Shown piece by piece: positions 15,779 through 24,900 of a stretch of DNA of 64,000 nucleotides. Both the position numbers and the translations under genes were made by a program. This DNA is from Hymenobacter psoromatis. GTDB lineage: Bacteria > Bacteroidota > Bacteroidia > Cytophagales > Hymenobacteraceae. Under the pieces are notes generated by a model that was not told where the DNA came from, ran no database searches, and worked only from the letters and a program-made list of their open reading frames with translations. The DNA is taken from positions 3,906,001 through 3,970,000 of the forward strand of contig CP014771.1 in the NCBI GenBank assembly GCA_001596155.1, in the 5' to 3' direction. The number at the start of each line of letters is the position of its first letter. The stretch's first letter is position 1.

Positions 15779-17524
15779 TTAAGGAGTAGTCGCGGTAGCT
15801 GAGCTGTCGGCCCAGGAAAGTGAGCCGGCCGCATACCCAGGCTTGAGGCCCGAAGTAACTACCGGGCGAAGCTGCCGGCTAGCCGCCAAGTGATTAGCCA
15901 GGTAAAACAACGGCACCAGCGGCATCTCCTCGCGTAGTAATGTCTGAAAGCGACGAAGCAGCCGCCGCTTGCGTGGCAAATTACCCTCTACCGAAATCGC
16001 TTGTAGCAGCCAGTCGGTATCCGGCCGGCCAAAACTCGTGAGGTTACCCGTGCCAATGGCGGCGGTATGCAGCAGCGGCGCGAAATTAAACCCGAAAGGA
16101 TTGCCCTTAATCGTGCGGATATACACGTCAAAGTCCCCCGCTTTCAGCGTAGTAGCAAGCGATGAGGCTTCCAGCGGTAGTATCCTGACGGGGATGCCAA
16201 GCTTTGCCGCCGCCGCCTGAAACTGCAAGGCGATAGTAGCAAACGCTGACTCATCGGACCGATAGCGCAGGGTAAGGGCCAGGGGCAGCCCGATAGTGGC
16301 GTTGTACCAGCCGCCCGCGGGTTGCTTTTGCCAGCCGGCCTGTCGCAGCAAGGCCATTGCCCGCGCCGGGGCATAGGCTAAAACCGGCAGGCTATCATTA
16401 TAAAACTGACTGTCTGGCGGCACCAGGCCCACCGCAAGACTACCCTGCCCCAGCTGAGTAGCGGTGAGCAGGCCAGCCGGGTCAAAAAGCCGCCCCAGTG
16501 CTTGCCGCGTCAGCTTATTGTTCAGCAGCGCGCGCCGGGTATTAAAGCCCACACTGACCAAATCGTACGACGGCTGAGCATAAAATACCAATTCCTGACG
16601 CGCCGCCGCCGAGGCTTTCAGACGTTGAAACAAGCTGGCCGGCATGTGCGGAAACACATCCAGCTCCCGCCGCCGCAGCGCCAGGGCTGCCGCCGCGTCA
16701 TCGGGCACGATAACGTAGTCGAGCAGCTGCGCCCGCGCTTGCAGCACAAAGGGCGCGGGGCGCAGGCCATCGGCCCACCAGTGCGCCTTGCGCTGAAACA
16801 GCAAATGCCGGTTGTGCTCCCACTCGGCCAGCCGATAGGGTCCACAACCTGGCAAATGACTGGGGTAGCGGGCAATATTGGCTTGCCGGTAGCGGCCCAC
16901 CAGCGCCGCTACCGCCGCGTGGGGTGCCTTGCTGGCGGGCCAATCCTGCAACGTTGCCAGGGGCAAAGCCCGCAGGGTGTGTTGCGCGTCCAAGGCTTCT
17001 TCCGGCAAAATGGGAAAATCGCCCGATTCATTAATCAGCTCCTGGGCCTGGCCGCGGCACACCAGCGTAAAGTGCCGCGGATTGGTAGGGTCAGGCAGCA
17101 GCTGCCGGATAAAGCTGAACTGCGTGCGGGCTACCTCATTAGGCAAACCCGGACATTGCATGAGCTTCAGGGTAAAATCTACGTCAGAGGCGAGCACTGG
17201 CCGGCCATCGTCCCACGTTGCGGCAGGCCGCAGGTGGTAGTCAAGCCGCATGAGCGAATCGCCAATCAGCTGCACGCCGGGTAGGCGCTCGGCCAAGGCT
17301 GGTGCGTAAGCATTGGCCTGGTAATCAACTTGAAGCAAGCCCAGATGCAGTAAGCTAGCCGCATCATACGCATTCTGATTGGGAACCGCCAGCGGGTCAA
17401 GCGTTACTGGGTCGCTAGACCAACGAATATGAATTGGGGCAGTTTCCTGAACTTGTTTAGGTGAGGCTGTAGAACAGGCACCGGTCAATAAAGCGAACAA
17501 GCTGCCAAGCCAGTAATATTTCAT
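15779..17524 (-). CDS. Peptide-binding lipoprotein of an ABC importer (SBP family 5, OppA/DppA-like)
   Basis: 581 residues, ATG at 17524. Lipoprotein signal peptide with Cys17 in LLTGACS. The mature part is a family 5 solute-binding protein: HIRWSSDPVTLDPLA near the N-terminus, then PYRLAEWEHNRHLLFQRK and the VGFNTRRALLNN signature. Delivers peptides to the two permeases encoded immediately downstream. The short repeat-peptide gene ends 67 nt upstream on the same strand, with two hairpins in between; the peptide could be a co-regulated ligand, but nothing in the sequence proves that. Confidence 0.88.
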   Translation of the reverse strand: MKYYWLGSLFALLTGACSTASPKQVQETAPIHIRWSSDPVTLDPLAVPNQNAYDAASLLHLGLLQVDYQANAYAPALAERLPGVQLIGDSLMRLDYHLRPAATWDDGRPVLASDVDFTLKLMQCPGLPNEVARTQFSFIRQLLPDPTNPRHFTLVCRGQAQELINESGDFPILPEEALDAQHTLRALPLATLQDWPASKAPHAAVAALVGRYRQANIARYPSHLPGCGPYRLAEWEHNRHLLFQRKAHWWADGLRPAPFVLQARAQLLDYVIVPDDAAAALALRRRELDVFPHMPASLFQRLKASAAARQELVFYAQPSYDLVSVGFNTRRALLNNKLTRQALGRLFDPAGLLTATQLGQGSLAVGLVPPDSQFYNDSLPVLAYAPARAMALLRQAGWQKQPAGGWYNATIGLPLALTLRYRSDESAFATIALQFQAAAAKLGIPVRILPLEASSLATTLKAGDFDVYIRTIKGNPFGFNFAPLLHTAAIGTGNLTSFGRPDTDWLLQAISVEGNLPRKRRLLRRFQTLLREEMPLVPLFYLANHLAASRQLRPVVTSGLKPGYAAGSLSWADSSATATTP

Positions 17525-17528
17525 TCAA

Positions 17529-17584
17529 CAACGGCGGAAAAATGCCGTTGGCAAGTTAAGCACGACCAGGTTATTACTACCTGG
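17529..17584 (-). promoter_or_regulatory. Two hairpins between the repeat-peptide gene and the oppA-like gene
   Basis: CAACGGC/GCCGTTG (17529-17535 with 17544-17550) and CCAGGT/ACCTGG (17566-17571 with 17579-17584). Neither has a strong T run on the minus strand. They may be processing or attenuation sites that set the ratio of peptide to importer. Confidence 0.4.
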
Positions 17585-17591
17585 CTGCGGT

Positions 17592-17858
17592 TTAGTCGCC
17601 GCCCCAGCCCGTGCCGCCAACAGCCGACGAAGTAGAAGTGCCGCCGGTGTAGTCGCCGCCCCAGCCCGTGCCGCCAACAGCCGACGAAGTAGAAGTGCCG
17701 CCGGTGTAGTCGCCGCCCCAGCCTGTGCCGCCAACGGCCGAAGTAGTAGAAGTGCCGCCGGCGTAGTCGCCGCCCCAGCCTGTACCGCCTACTTTAGCAG
17801 CCGGCTGGCCAGTAATAGTCATGAACTGGAGGAACGCGAGGGTGAGGAGCTCAAACAT
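17592..17858 (-). CDS. Short peptide with four tandem Gly-rich repeats (GGTGWGGDY), unknown function
   Basis: 88 residues from the ATG at 17858 (MFELLTLAFLQFMTITGQPAAKV); a longer frame to 17903 is possible. The first ~20 residues are hydrophobic with one Glu and no Arg/Lys before the cleavage-like region, so it is a poor classical signal peptide. The rest is 3.5 copies of a 19-residue unit, GGTGWGGDYTGGTSTSSAV, giving four GGTGWGGD cores; the last ends the protein. The DNA repeat is 57 bp and in frame. It heads the peptide-importer operon. It could be a multi-copy secreted peptide, a modified-peptide precursor or a cell-surface glycine-rich protein. No maturation enzyme is adjacent. Confidence 0.6.
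   Translation of the reverse strand: MFELLTLAFLQFMTITGQPAAKVGGTGWGGDYAGGTSTTSAVGGTGWGGDYTGGTSTSSAVGGTGWGGDYTGGTSTSSAVGGTGWGGD
17593..17806. repeat. 57-bp in-frame tandem repeat
   Basis: About 3.7 copies of a 57-bp unit; the two 5'-proximal units on the plus strand are nearly identical, the others differ by a few substitutions. Encodes the 19-residue peptide repeat. Confidence 0.9.
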
Positions 17859-18221
17859 TGGGAGAGGGAAAAGTTGTGGTGAATTGTTGATACAAATCTC
17901 CACTCTTTTTCAGGCTCTCAAAAGGAAAGAAGTTGGTTGTGTGTGACAGTAATTATACAGGGATTTTATTAGATAAAAGAAAGAAATCCTCATTTAATTA
18001 CTTGTGTACGAGTATTAATCGCACATAAGTACGGGCGTTTTTGAGCGGATAAAAGCCAAAATGTGACATCTTATCGAGGAAATAATCCTTACTACACCAA
18101 GATACAAAGTTTGGAGATGTAGCAAGATAATGCAAGGACAATTTGCTTATTTTTGTTTGGCTCATTTTTACCTGCTGGTGAACTAAAAACTGCCTTCAAA
18201 AGCTTATAACGCACTTTTTCA
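17859..18221. promoter_or_regulatory. Divergent AT-rich control region between the repeat-peptide gene and the 502-residue gene
   Basis: On the minus strand, TTTG (17919-17922) and GAGATTTG (17893-17900, one mismatch) fit a -33/-7 pair 18 nt apart for the peptide gene. On the plus strand TATTTTTG (18148-18155) is an exact -7 box for the gene at 18222. A long hairpin joins AGTAATTA (17948-17955) to TAATTACT (17995-18002), with an inner AGGGATTT/AAATCCT pairing. GTGACA motifs occur at about 17943 and 18062. Confidence 0.55.
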
Positions 18222-19730
18222 ATGGAGGAGATAGCAAATTTGGCGCTAATTGTGACATTACGTCGAGCCGGACAGCGCCCTTTACTGGACTTGGATGCTG
18301 CGCGCATAGGTAAGGAAGAAAGGCTAATGAATGAAGTGGCGGCTAATCCACAAATAACTGATATTCAGCTCACTAGACTATTATATGGTACAAATTCGGC
18401 AAGTAATCAAGTCGCAATGCGCCAACTACGTGCGCGGGTTCAGAATAAGCTACTGAATCATCTATTTTTTCTGGACCATTCGGACCCGCGTTTTCTGGTG
18501 TCGAGACGCTATGAAGTGGAGTGCCTGGATTTGCTGCATAAGTGCACTATTCTTTACCTGGAGGGCGAGTATGCCCTGAATGAGCGGCTGCTGCGCCGGT
18601 GCATGCGGCTGGCTGTGCAGGGCGAGTTTACGGCCTATGAAGAGCAGGCCGCACAGAAGCTGCGGACTATCTACGCCTCCCAGCGCCAGCAAGCCAAATA
18701 CAATGAGATGACTAATCAGCTGCTGGAGCTGCGGCGGGTACTTATTCTGGAGCAGGAAGCGGAGGAAATTCGCCTAGCCGTGCTCATTGGCATGGAGCAG
18801 GCGGTGTCGAAGCGGCAGGCCGTTAAGCGCAAAATACCGGAATACCTGGCGCGGCTGGAAGAGCTGTATAAGCTGGCACCCACTTTTACCACGTTCTCGG
18901 CGCGCTACCGGGTTCGCTTGACCAGTGCCGGCCTGGCGGGACACTACGATGATATTATCCGCGACACGGAGGAGGCCAGCGAAATGCTGCGCGCGGGGCT
19001 CATCAATGAGCGGCGCTTCGACCAGCGGTTCAATCAGTTTATGAACGTGTATGCGCACCTGCGCAGCCGCCGGGCTACGGAAGGACTGAAACTGGCCAAG
19101 GAATTCGCGCAAACCATTCACCCTACCTCCAGCAACTGGTTTTACTTCTACGAGCACTATCTTCTGCTGGCCCTCCACGCCCGCGAATACGAGCGGGCAC
19201 TGGTGCTGCTGCACACGGCCCAGAAAAACCCGTCGTATGGCAAGCAGCGGCAGGCGGCGCTGGAGCGCTGGGAGCTGCTGGCGGCCTACACCGAGCTGAT
19301 GCTGCCCTTCGAGCGCATGTCGGTGAAGCGGCGCAGCCAGATTGCCGTTTTTGCCGCCCTCACGGTGCCCGAGTACAGCCGCGACAAGCTGGGTTTCAAC
19401 GTGGCTATTCTGGTTTTTCAGCTGATGCACTACCTGCAGCAGCGGCTGCTGGAGCCGGTGCTGTCGCGCCTGGAGCGCCTGCGCAAATACCAGCAGCGCC
19501 ACCTGCGCGAGGCCGCTACCCTGCGCAGCCGCACTTTGTCGCGGTTGCTCTTGCTGCTGCCGGAAGCCAATTTTGACCCCGTAGTGCTGGCGCAACGGGG
19601 CAGGCCGTTCGTGGCCATTCTGAAAAAAGCGCCTTCAGTAGGCGAAGCCGATTCGGAGATAGAGATTATTCCTTACGAAGACCTGTGGCAGCTGGTGCTG
19701 GATATTCTGGCCGTTGGCGAGCCTGAGTAG
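18222..19730 (+). CDS. 502-residue helical (TPR-like) soluble protein of unknown function
   Basis: No signal peptide and no membrane segment, so probably cytoplasmic. Almost entirely helical by eye, rich in Leu, Arg, Glu and Tyr, with paired-helix segments spaced like TPR or HAT repeats (for example YLEGEYALNERLLRRCMRLA and HYLLLALHAREYERALVLLH). Residues about 45-82 (NPQITDIQLTRLLYG, then VAMRQLRARVQNKLLNHLF) look like a short winged-helix-type segment, but this is weak. Divergent from the repeat-peptide/importer operon with its own -7 box. The 5' end is AT-richer than the rest. A sensor or regulator of the neighbouring operon is conceivable, not shown. Confidence 0.7.
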   Translation: MEEIANLALIVTLRRAGQRPLLDLDAARIGKEERLMNEVAANPQITDIQLTRLLYGTNSASNQVAMRQLRARVQNKLLNHLFFLDHSDPRFLVSRRYEVECLDLLHKCTILYLEGEYALNERLLRRCMRLAVQGEFTAYEEQAAQKLRTIYASQRQQAKYNEMTNQLLELRRVLILEQEAEEIRLAVLIGMEQAVSKRQAVKRKIPEYLARLEELYKLAPTFTTFSARYRVRLTSAGLAGHYDDIIRDTEEASEMLRAGLINERRFDQRFNQFMNVYAHLRSRRATEGLKLAKEFAQTIHPTSSNWFYFYEHYLLLALHAREYERALVLLHTAQKNPSYGKQRQAALERWELLAAYTELMLPFERMSVKRRSQIAVFAALTVPEYSRDKLGFNVAILVFQLMHYLQQRLLEPVLSRLERLRKYQQRHLREAATLRSRTLSRLLLLLPEANFDPVVLAQRGRPFVAILKKAPSVGEADSEIEIIPYEDLWQLVLDILAVGEPE

Positions 19731-19753
19731 CAGGCCGTTGGCTAACCCCGGCG

Positions 19754-20005
19754 CTAGGGCTCCACAATCACTTCCTGGCTCACGCAGTTGCTGGCAGCGC
19801 ACGCGCCGGGGCCGTAGCCGCGCAGGCTCATGCGCACCGGAAAGCGGCCGGGTTTGCGAAAGCTGTGCTCCACGCGGTGGCCCTGCTGCGTAAAGCCGTC
19901 GCGAAAATCCCAAATTACTACCACCGACTGGCACTCGGGCAGCACCGAGTCGAGCGCGTCGAACGCCAATGCCTGGCCCACGCGCGTGGGGGCCGGCCAC
20001 GGCAC
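19754..20005 (-). pseudogene. Remnant of a PKD-domain protein (C-terminal piece)
   Basis: About 80 residues that read as one PKD domain: VGQALAFDALDS, VIWDFRDGFTQQGHRVEHSF, then PGRFPVRMSLRG and the end SQEVIVEP. It has no start of its own. It lies in a different frame directly downstream of the kinase remnant, as if a deletion joined the two genes near 20005. PKD domains are normally extracellular, so it cannot belong to the kinase. Confidence 0.6.
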
Positions 20006-20009
20006 CGGG

Positions 20010-21890
20010 CTGCGCCTGGCTGGGGTCGGCCACGGGGTAAGTCAGTTCAAAATAAAACGTGGAGCCTACCTCCTCCTCGCTGCGCACACCCAACTGGCCG
20101 CCGTGCAGCTACACCAGGTTGCGGGCAATGCTCAGGCCCAGGCCGGTGCTGCCAAACTCGCGGGTGGTGCTGGCATTGGCCTGCGAAAAGTCTTCGAAAA
20201 TGGCCGCTAGCTTGTCCTGCGGAATGCCGATGCCCGTGTCCGTTACCGCAAAGAGCAGGGCCACGTGGCCCGCCGCGGCGGGCTCGGATGCCCGGCCCGC
20301 CCGCACCGTTACGCCGCCCTGGCGGGTGAATTTCAGCGCGTTGCTGACTAGGTTGACCAACACCTGCTGCAAGCGCACGGGGTCGCCCACGATGGCGGCG
20401 GGCACCGCGTCGGCCACTTCCACGCGCAGGTTCAGTCCCTTGCTATCAGCGGCGTAGCGGAAAAGCGTGGCCAGCCCACGCACCGCCTCGGGCAGCCGGA
20501 AAGCCACCTGCTCCAGGGTCAGCTTGCCGGCCTCCATCTTCGACGAATTGAGGATGTCGTTGAGAATCACCAATAAATTCTGCGACGACGAGCCGATGGC
20601 CGTGAGGTACTCGCTTTGCTCGGGGTTGGTGGGCGTGTGTTGCAGCAGGTTGGTGAGGCCGATAACGGCGTTCATCGGCGTGCGGATTTCGTGGCTCATG
20701 TTGGCCAGAAACTGCGCCTCGGCCCGGCGCGACGCCTCCGCCGCATCGCGGGCCACCAGCAGCTCCCCGTTTATCTGCTCGATGGCGTGTTTTTTTTGAA
20801 TAAGCTCACTGGTGCGCTCCCGCACGATGGTTTCCAACTGGAATTTCTGGCGGCGCAACACGCTTTCGCGGGTGCGCACCACGGCCGCCAGCAGCCCGGC
20901 CAGCGCCAGCAGCAGCAGCGCCGCCGGCGTGCGCCACCAGGGCGTGGTAATGGCGAAAGAGCTGGTAGCGGCCGGGCTCCAGGCCGCGCCCGAAGCGGCG
21001 CGACGTACCTGCGCTTCTAGCACGTAGTGGCCCGGCACGAGGCCCACAAACTGCACCTCGCCGGCCTGGCTGAGGCGGCTCCACTCCTCAGCCAGGCCGC
21101 GCAGGCGGTAGCGATACTGCCAGCCCGCCGCGCCCCCGGCGCCAGGCTAATGCCCTGCAGCGCAAAGCTGATGCGGTGCCGGCTGGCCGGCAATTCGCCC
21201 AGGCCCGTTGCCGGCCGGGCCTCGCCATCGACTTCGGCCCCGTTGAGCACCAGGCCGGGGGTAGGGCTGGCGTTGGACTGCGTCCGCGCCAGCTGGCCGA
21301 GGTCGAGGCGCAGCGCGTCGGCGCGGGTGCCGAGCCAGGCCAGCGGCGGCGGGCCGGCGGCCAGCGCGGCGGCGGGCAGCAGGGCGCGCACCAGCTGGTC
21401 GTCGGGCGTGGCGAGGAGGGCGGTGGCGCGGGTCGAGCAAGGTCAGGCCCTGCGGATGCACCAGCAGCAGCGAGCCGGCCAGCGGCGCGGGCAGCGGCAG
21501 CAGGGCCGTGAGGTAGTCGTCGGGCAGGGTGCCGGTGGCGGTTGCTAGGTGTTGCCAGCGGCCGCCTGCGGCTTGAAAATACAGACCCTGGCCCATAGTG
21601 CCCACCCAGATGGTGCCGGCCGCGTCTTCGGCCAAGGCGCTGGCGTCGAGGCCCACGGGCGTCAGCTTTTCGTAGCGAAAGCGGCGGGTGGCGGGCTCCC
21701 ACACGGCCAGGCCGGTATTTTAGCCGGCAGCAGGTAAATGCCCTCGGCCGCCGTGCCCACCCACAGGCCCGAGCCGGGCGCGTAGGCCAGCGCCGTCATG
21801 GCCGAGCCGAGGCCGGCCGGCAGGCCGGCTACGGGGCAAGTTACCAGCCCGCGCCAGCTTCCGGCCACCTTTTGGCCGGCCGGCGTTCAG
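20010..21890 (-). pseudogene. Decayed two-component histidine kinase (Reg_prop, Y_Y_Y, HisKA, HATPase)
   Basis: Pieces of one sensor kinase are spread over frames. From the 5' side: a beta-propeller repeat (LWVGTAAEGIYLLPA), a shift near 21720 to AGTIWVGTMGQGLYFQ, a shift near 21430, and another near 21140 into a Y_Y_Y domain (FVGLVPGHYVLEAQVR). Then come a membrane helix, HisKA with NMSHEIRTPMNAVIG (phospho-acceptor His) and HATPase_c motifs (TDTGIGIPQDKL, GSTGLGLSIARNLV). A TAG at 20109-20111 interrupts the conserved RNLVxLHGG segment; reading on gives VRSEEEVGSTFYFELTYP. The 5' end and any receiver domain are missing. Three shifts, a nonsense codon and truncation make assembly error an unlikely full explanation. 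Confidence 0.75.
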
Positions 21891-21976
21891 GGTTCGCCCA
21901 GCCAACCCAAATGCGCGACGAAGGCCTTCGGATTAGTTACTTGACTGCGTAACAGCAGGTACTTAGCCAGCTTTTC

Positions 21977-24900
21977 TCACTCAAACACGATGCGGCGGGC
22001 TGCCGGCGTGCCCCCCGCCGGCTGATACAGCAAATTATACAAACCAGTGGCCAGGCTTAGCTGCAAGGTGCGTTCCAGCGAAGCGCCGGTTTGTTGCACC
22101 TGCTCCTGCCACACCACGCGGCCCAGATTATCGACCAGGCGCAGGCTCACCGTGCCCGTGAAGGCGGGCAGCTGCACGTGCAGGCTGGTGCCGGTGGGGG
22201 TAGGGTTGGGCCAGGCTTCGAGGCCCACAGCGGCGGCGGCGCTGGTGAGGGCCAGCAGGCTGTTGCCCACCTGCACGTTGTCGAGGTACAGAAACTGGCC
22301 GTTGCCGTTGCGCCCCACGAAGCGAATGACCACCGACCGGCCCACGTAGGGCGTCAGGTCCACGCGCTCCTGCCGCCAGCTGGCGGCCGAGGTGGGAATA
22401 AAGGCCGTGGAGTCGTTGGGGGCGGCGGTAGGCAGTGTGCCGACCGCGCCCTTGGCGTAGGGCTTGCCCAGAATGGTGCCCGTGCAGGCGTCGGCAATCT
22501 GCACCGTTAGGGAGTCGAGGTAGGTATTATCGGCCTTCGCGTAGGCCAAATCGAATAGCAGCGTGGGCGCGCTGATGCTGTTCAGGTTAATGGCCGGCGA
22601 ATACACAGCATCGTGCTCGCCCACGTTCGTGTCGAAATAAAACGGGGCCCGCAGCGCCCGGCTGGTTTGCCCGTTGCGGCCAATAATATTTTCGGCGAGG
22701 GTCCAGGTGACGCCCTTGTCGGGGTTCACAATGCTCCAGCCGGGGGGTAGGGTTTGCGAGTTGGCCGTGTTGTCAAACGTCTCGGCCAGCGGCGCGGCGC
22801 GCCCGCCCACCGCCACCGCGATGCTGGTGATGCTGCTGCCGTAGCTGTTGCTGACCGTGAGCGTGGCCACGTAGTTGCCGTTGGCCGCATACGTCACCAC
22901 GCCGGGGTTTTGGGCGGTCGAAGTGGCCGGCGAGCCGCCCGGAAAGCTCCAGCTATAGGTGCCGGGGCAGTAAGCCGCCGCGCTGGCAAACGTGACGCTG
23001 CCGCCCGCGCACACGCTGGCCAGCGTGGGCGTGACGGTGGCCAGCGGTGCCCGGCCGTAGATGAACACGTAGCCCGTGTCGGTGCGCGTCACGGTGCCGG
23101 CGGCGTTGCTTACGCTGAGCACCACCGGGAAGTGGCCGGGCGCGTTGTACACCACCGAGGGGGGGGTAGGGCCGGTGGCCGTGGCGGGCGTGCCGCCGGC
23201 AAACGTCCAGGCGTAGGCCGTGGGCTTAAAGAGCGAAGAATCAGCAAACTGCACCTGAAGGCCCGCGCAGCCGCTGGTGGGCTGCGTGGAGGTGTAGAGC
23301 GCCACTGGGGCCGGGCTCAGGCCCGTCACGGCCAGGTCGTCGAACACGCGCCCGGCGCGGCTGCTGGCCGTGGTGCCCGTGGCCGCGCCCGTGCCGTATT
23401 GCTGAAATTTGAGCCGCACGTCGTTGCCCAGCGTCAGGCCGTTGGCGGTGGCCAGTTGGGTCAGGCTCACCGACTTGGTCTGGTACGTGGTGGTGGCATT
23501 GGGGCCGGTCAGGTCAAACACCCGGTACCAGGTGGTGCCGCCGTCCACGCTCAGCGCTACCCCGTCCGAATTGGTGGAGCCCGTAAACCGCGCGGGCATC
23601 TGCTGGTCGGTTTCGGCCGCGAACTTGTGCTCGCGAAAGGTGAGCTGCGCGTTGCTGCCCGGCACACCCGTGAAGTACCACACCACCTCGTTGAGGGCGC
23701 TGCTCGGAATGCCGGGGTAAGAGTCGAGTAGCAGCTGGTGGGTGCCCGAGGCCGGATTCAGCGCAGTGATGACCTGCACCCGGCCGGCCGCCGTGCTGCT
23801 CACGGTCCAGCTGCGGGGTAGGGCCCCTTTTTCCATATCCTCCACCGCCGGCGGCGTGGTGGCCGCCACCGGCCCGTAAATGGCCGTGAAGGCGTCGAGC
23901 AGGCCCGCGCCGGTGAGCGGGTCGGCCGCGGTGGAGCCGATGAGGCGGGCCGTGGAGGCCAGGCGCGCATACACTTGGGCCGGCGTCAGCGTGGGCTCCG
24001 ACTGCCGCAGCAGCGCCGCCACCGCCGCCGCGTGCGGTGCCGCCGCCGAAGTGCCAAAGAAGTTCTGAAAGCCGTCGTTTTCGATATCGGCCCCGGTGTA
24101 GAAAAACGAGGTGTTCACGCCATCCACAGCGGCGAAGTTGGGTTTTTGCCGCACTTCGGGCGTGGCCAGGGCCGAGCCGTTGGGGGCAAATAAAATCGTG
24201 GGTTTGCCCAGCGAAGTGTAGGGTTCGGGCACGAGCGGGTTGTAGTACGGCACGGCGGCCACGGCCATCGCCGCCGTGGCCGCTTGGTGCCCCACGATGG
24301 TGCCGCTGTACGTTTGCCACTCAGTGGGGCCGACCAGCGTCGGCGACAGCCCGTTCAGCTCATTGATGTACTTGAGGCGGCTGGGGTTGGCCGTGCCCGC
24401 CCGGCGGGCGATTACCAGGTCGAAGGCCGTGCTGTGCGTCTGGGTCGTGTCGTTGGAGAAGCTGATAATTTCCAGCGGATACTGATACTTTATATTGTCG
24501 ATGGTCGAGCTGGCCACCGTGTCGCCTTTTTGCACCACGCCGCTGGCGCGCACCCGAATCAGGTACATGTCCAGGTCCGTTTTCACGCCCGTGGTCGTGT
24601 AAAATGGGTCCGACCATTGCAGCGGCAGGGTCAGGTCCTGGCTGTTGGCCACCACGAAGCGCTGCGCCACATCCGTGGTGCCAGTAGTCGAAAAGTTCAG
24701 CCGCCCTACCCCCTGGGCATCATTTACAAAGGCCGGGGCGGTGTTCTCATAGCTGTTATTCGCGTCGTTGGACGCCGCCGAAAAATACGTGGCACCCTGG
24801 CTCACCACTTGCGTAACAGCTTGCGCGACAATTCCATCCTGAAAAAACGGCTCCGTGAAGTACCCGATATCATCCACTATCACCCGGCAGCTGCCGCCCG

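Noticed and set aside
18092..18307. 71-residue minus-strand frame in the divergent control region
   Set aside because: It overlaps the start of the 502-residue gene and the promoter boxes; composition is not protein-like.
22754..23731. 325-residue plus-strand frame opposite the protease gene
   Set aside because: Arg/Gly/His-rich mirror translation of a GC-rich gene; no domain, and the minus strand is clearly coding.
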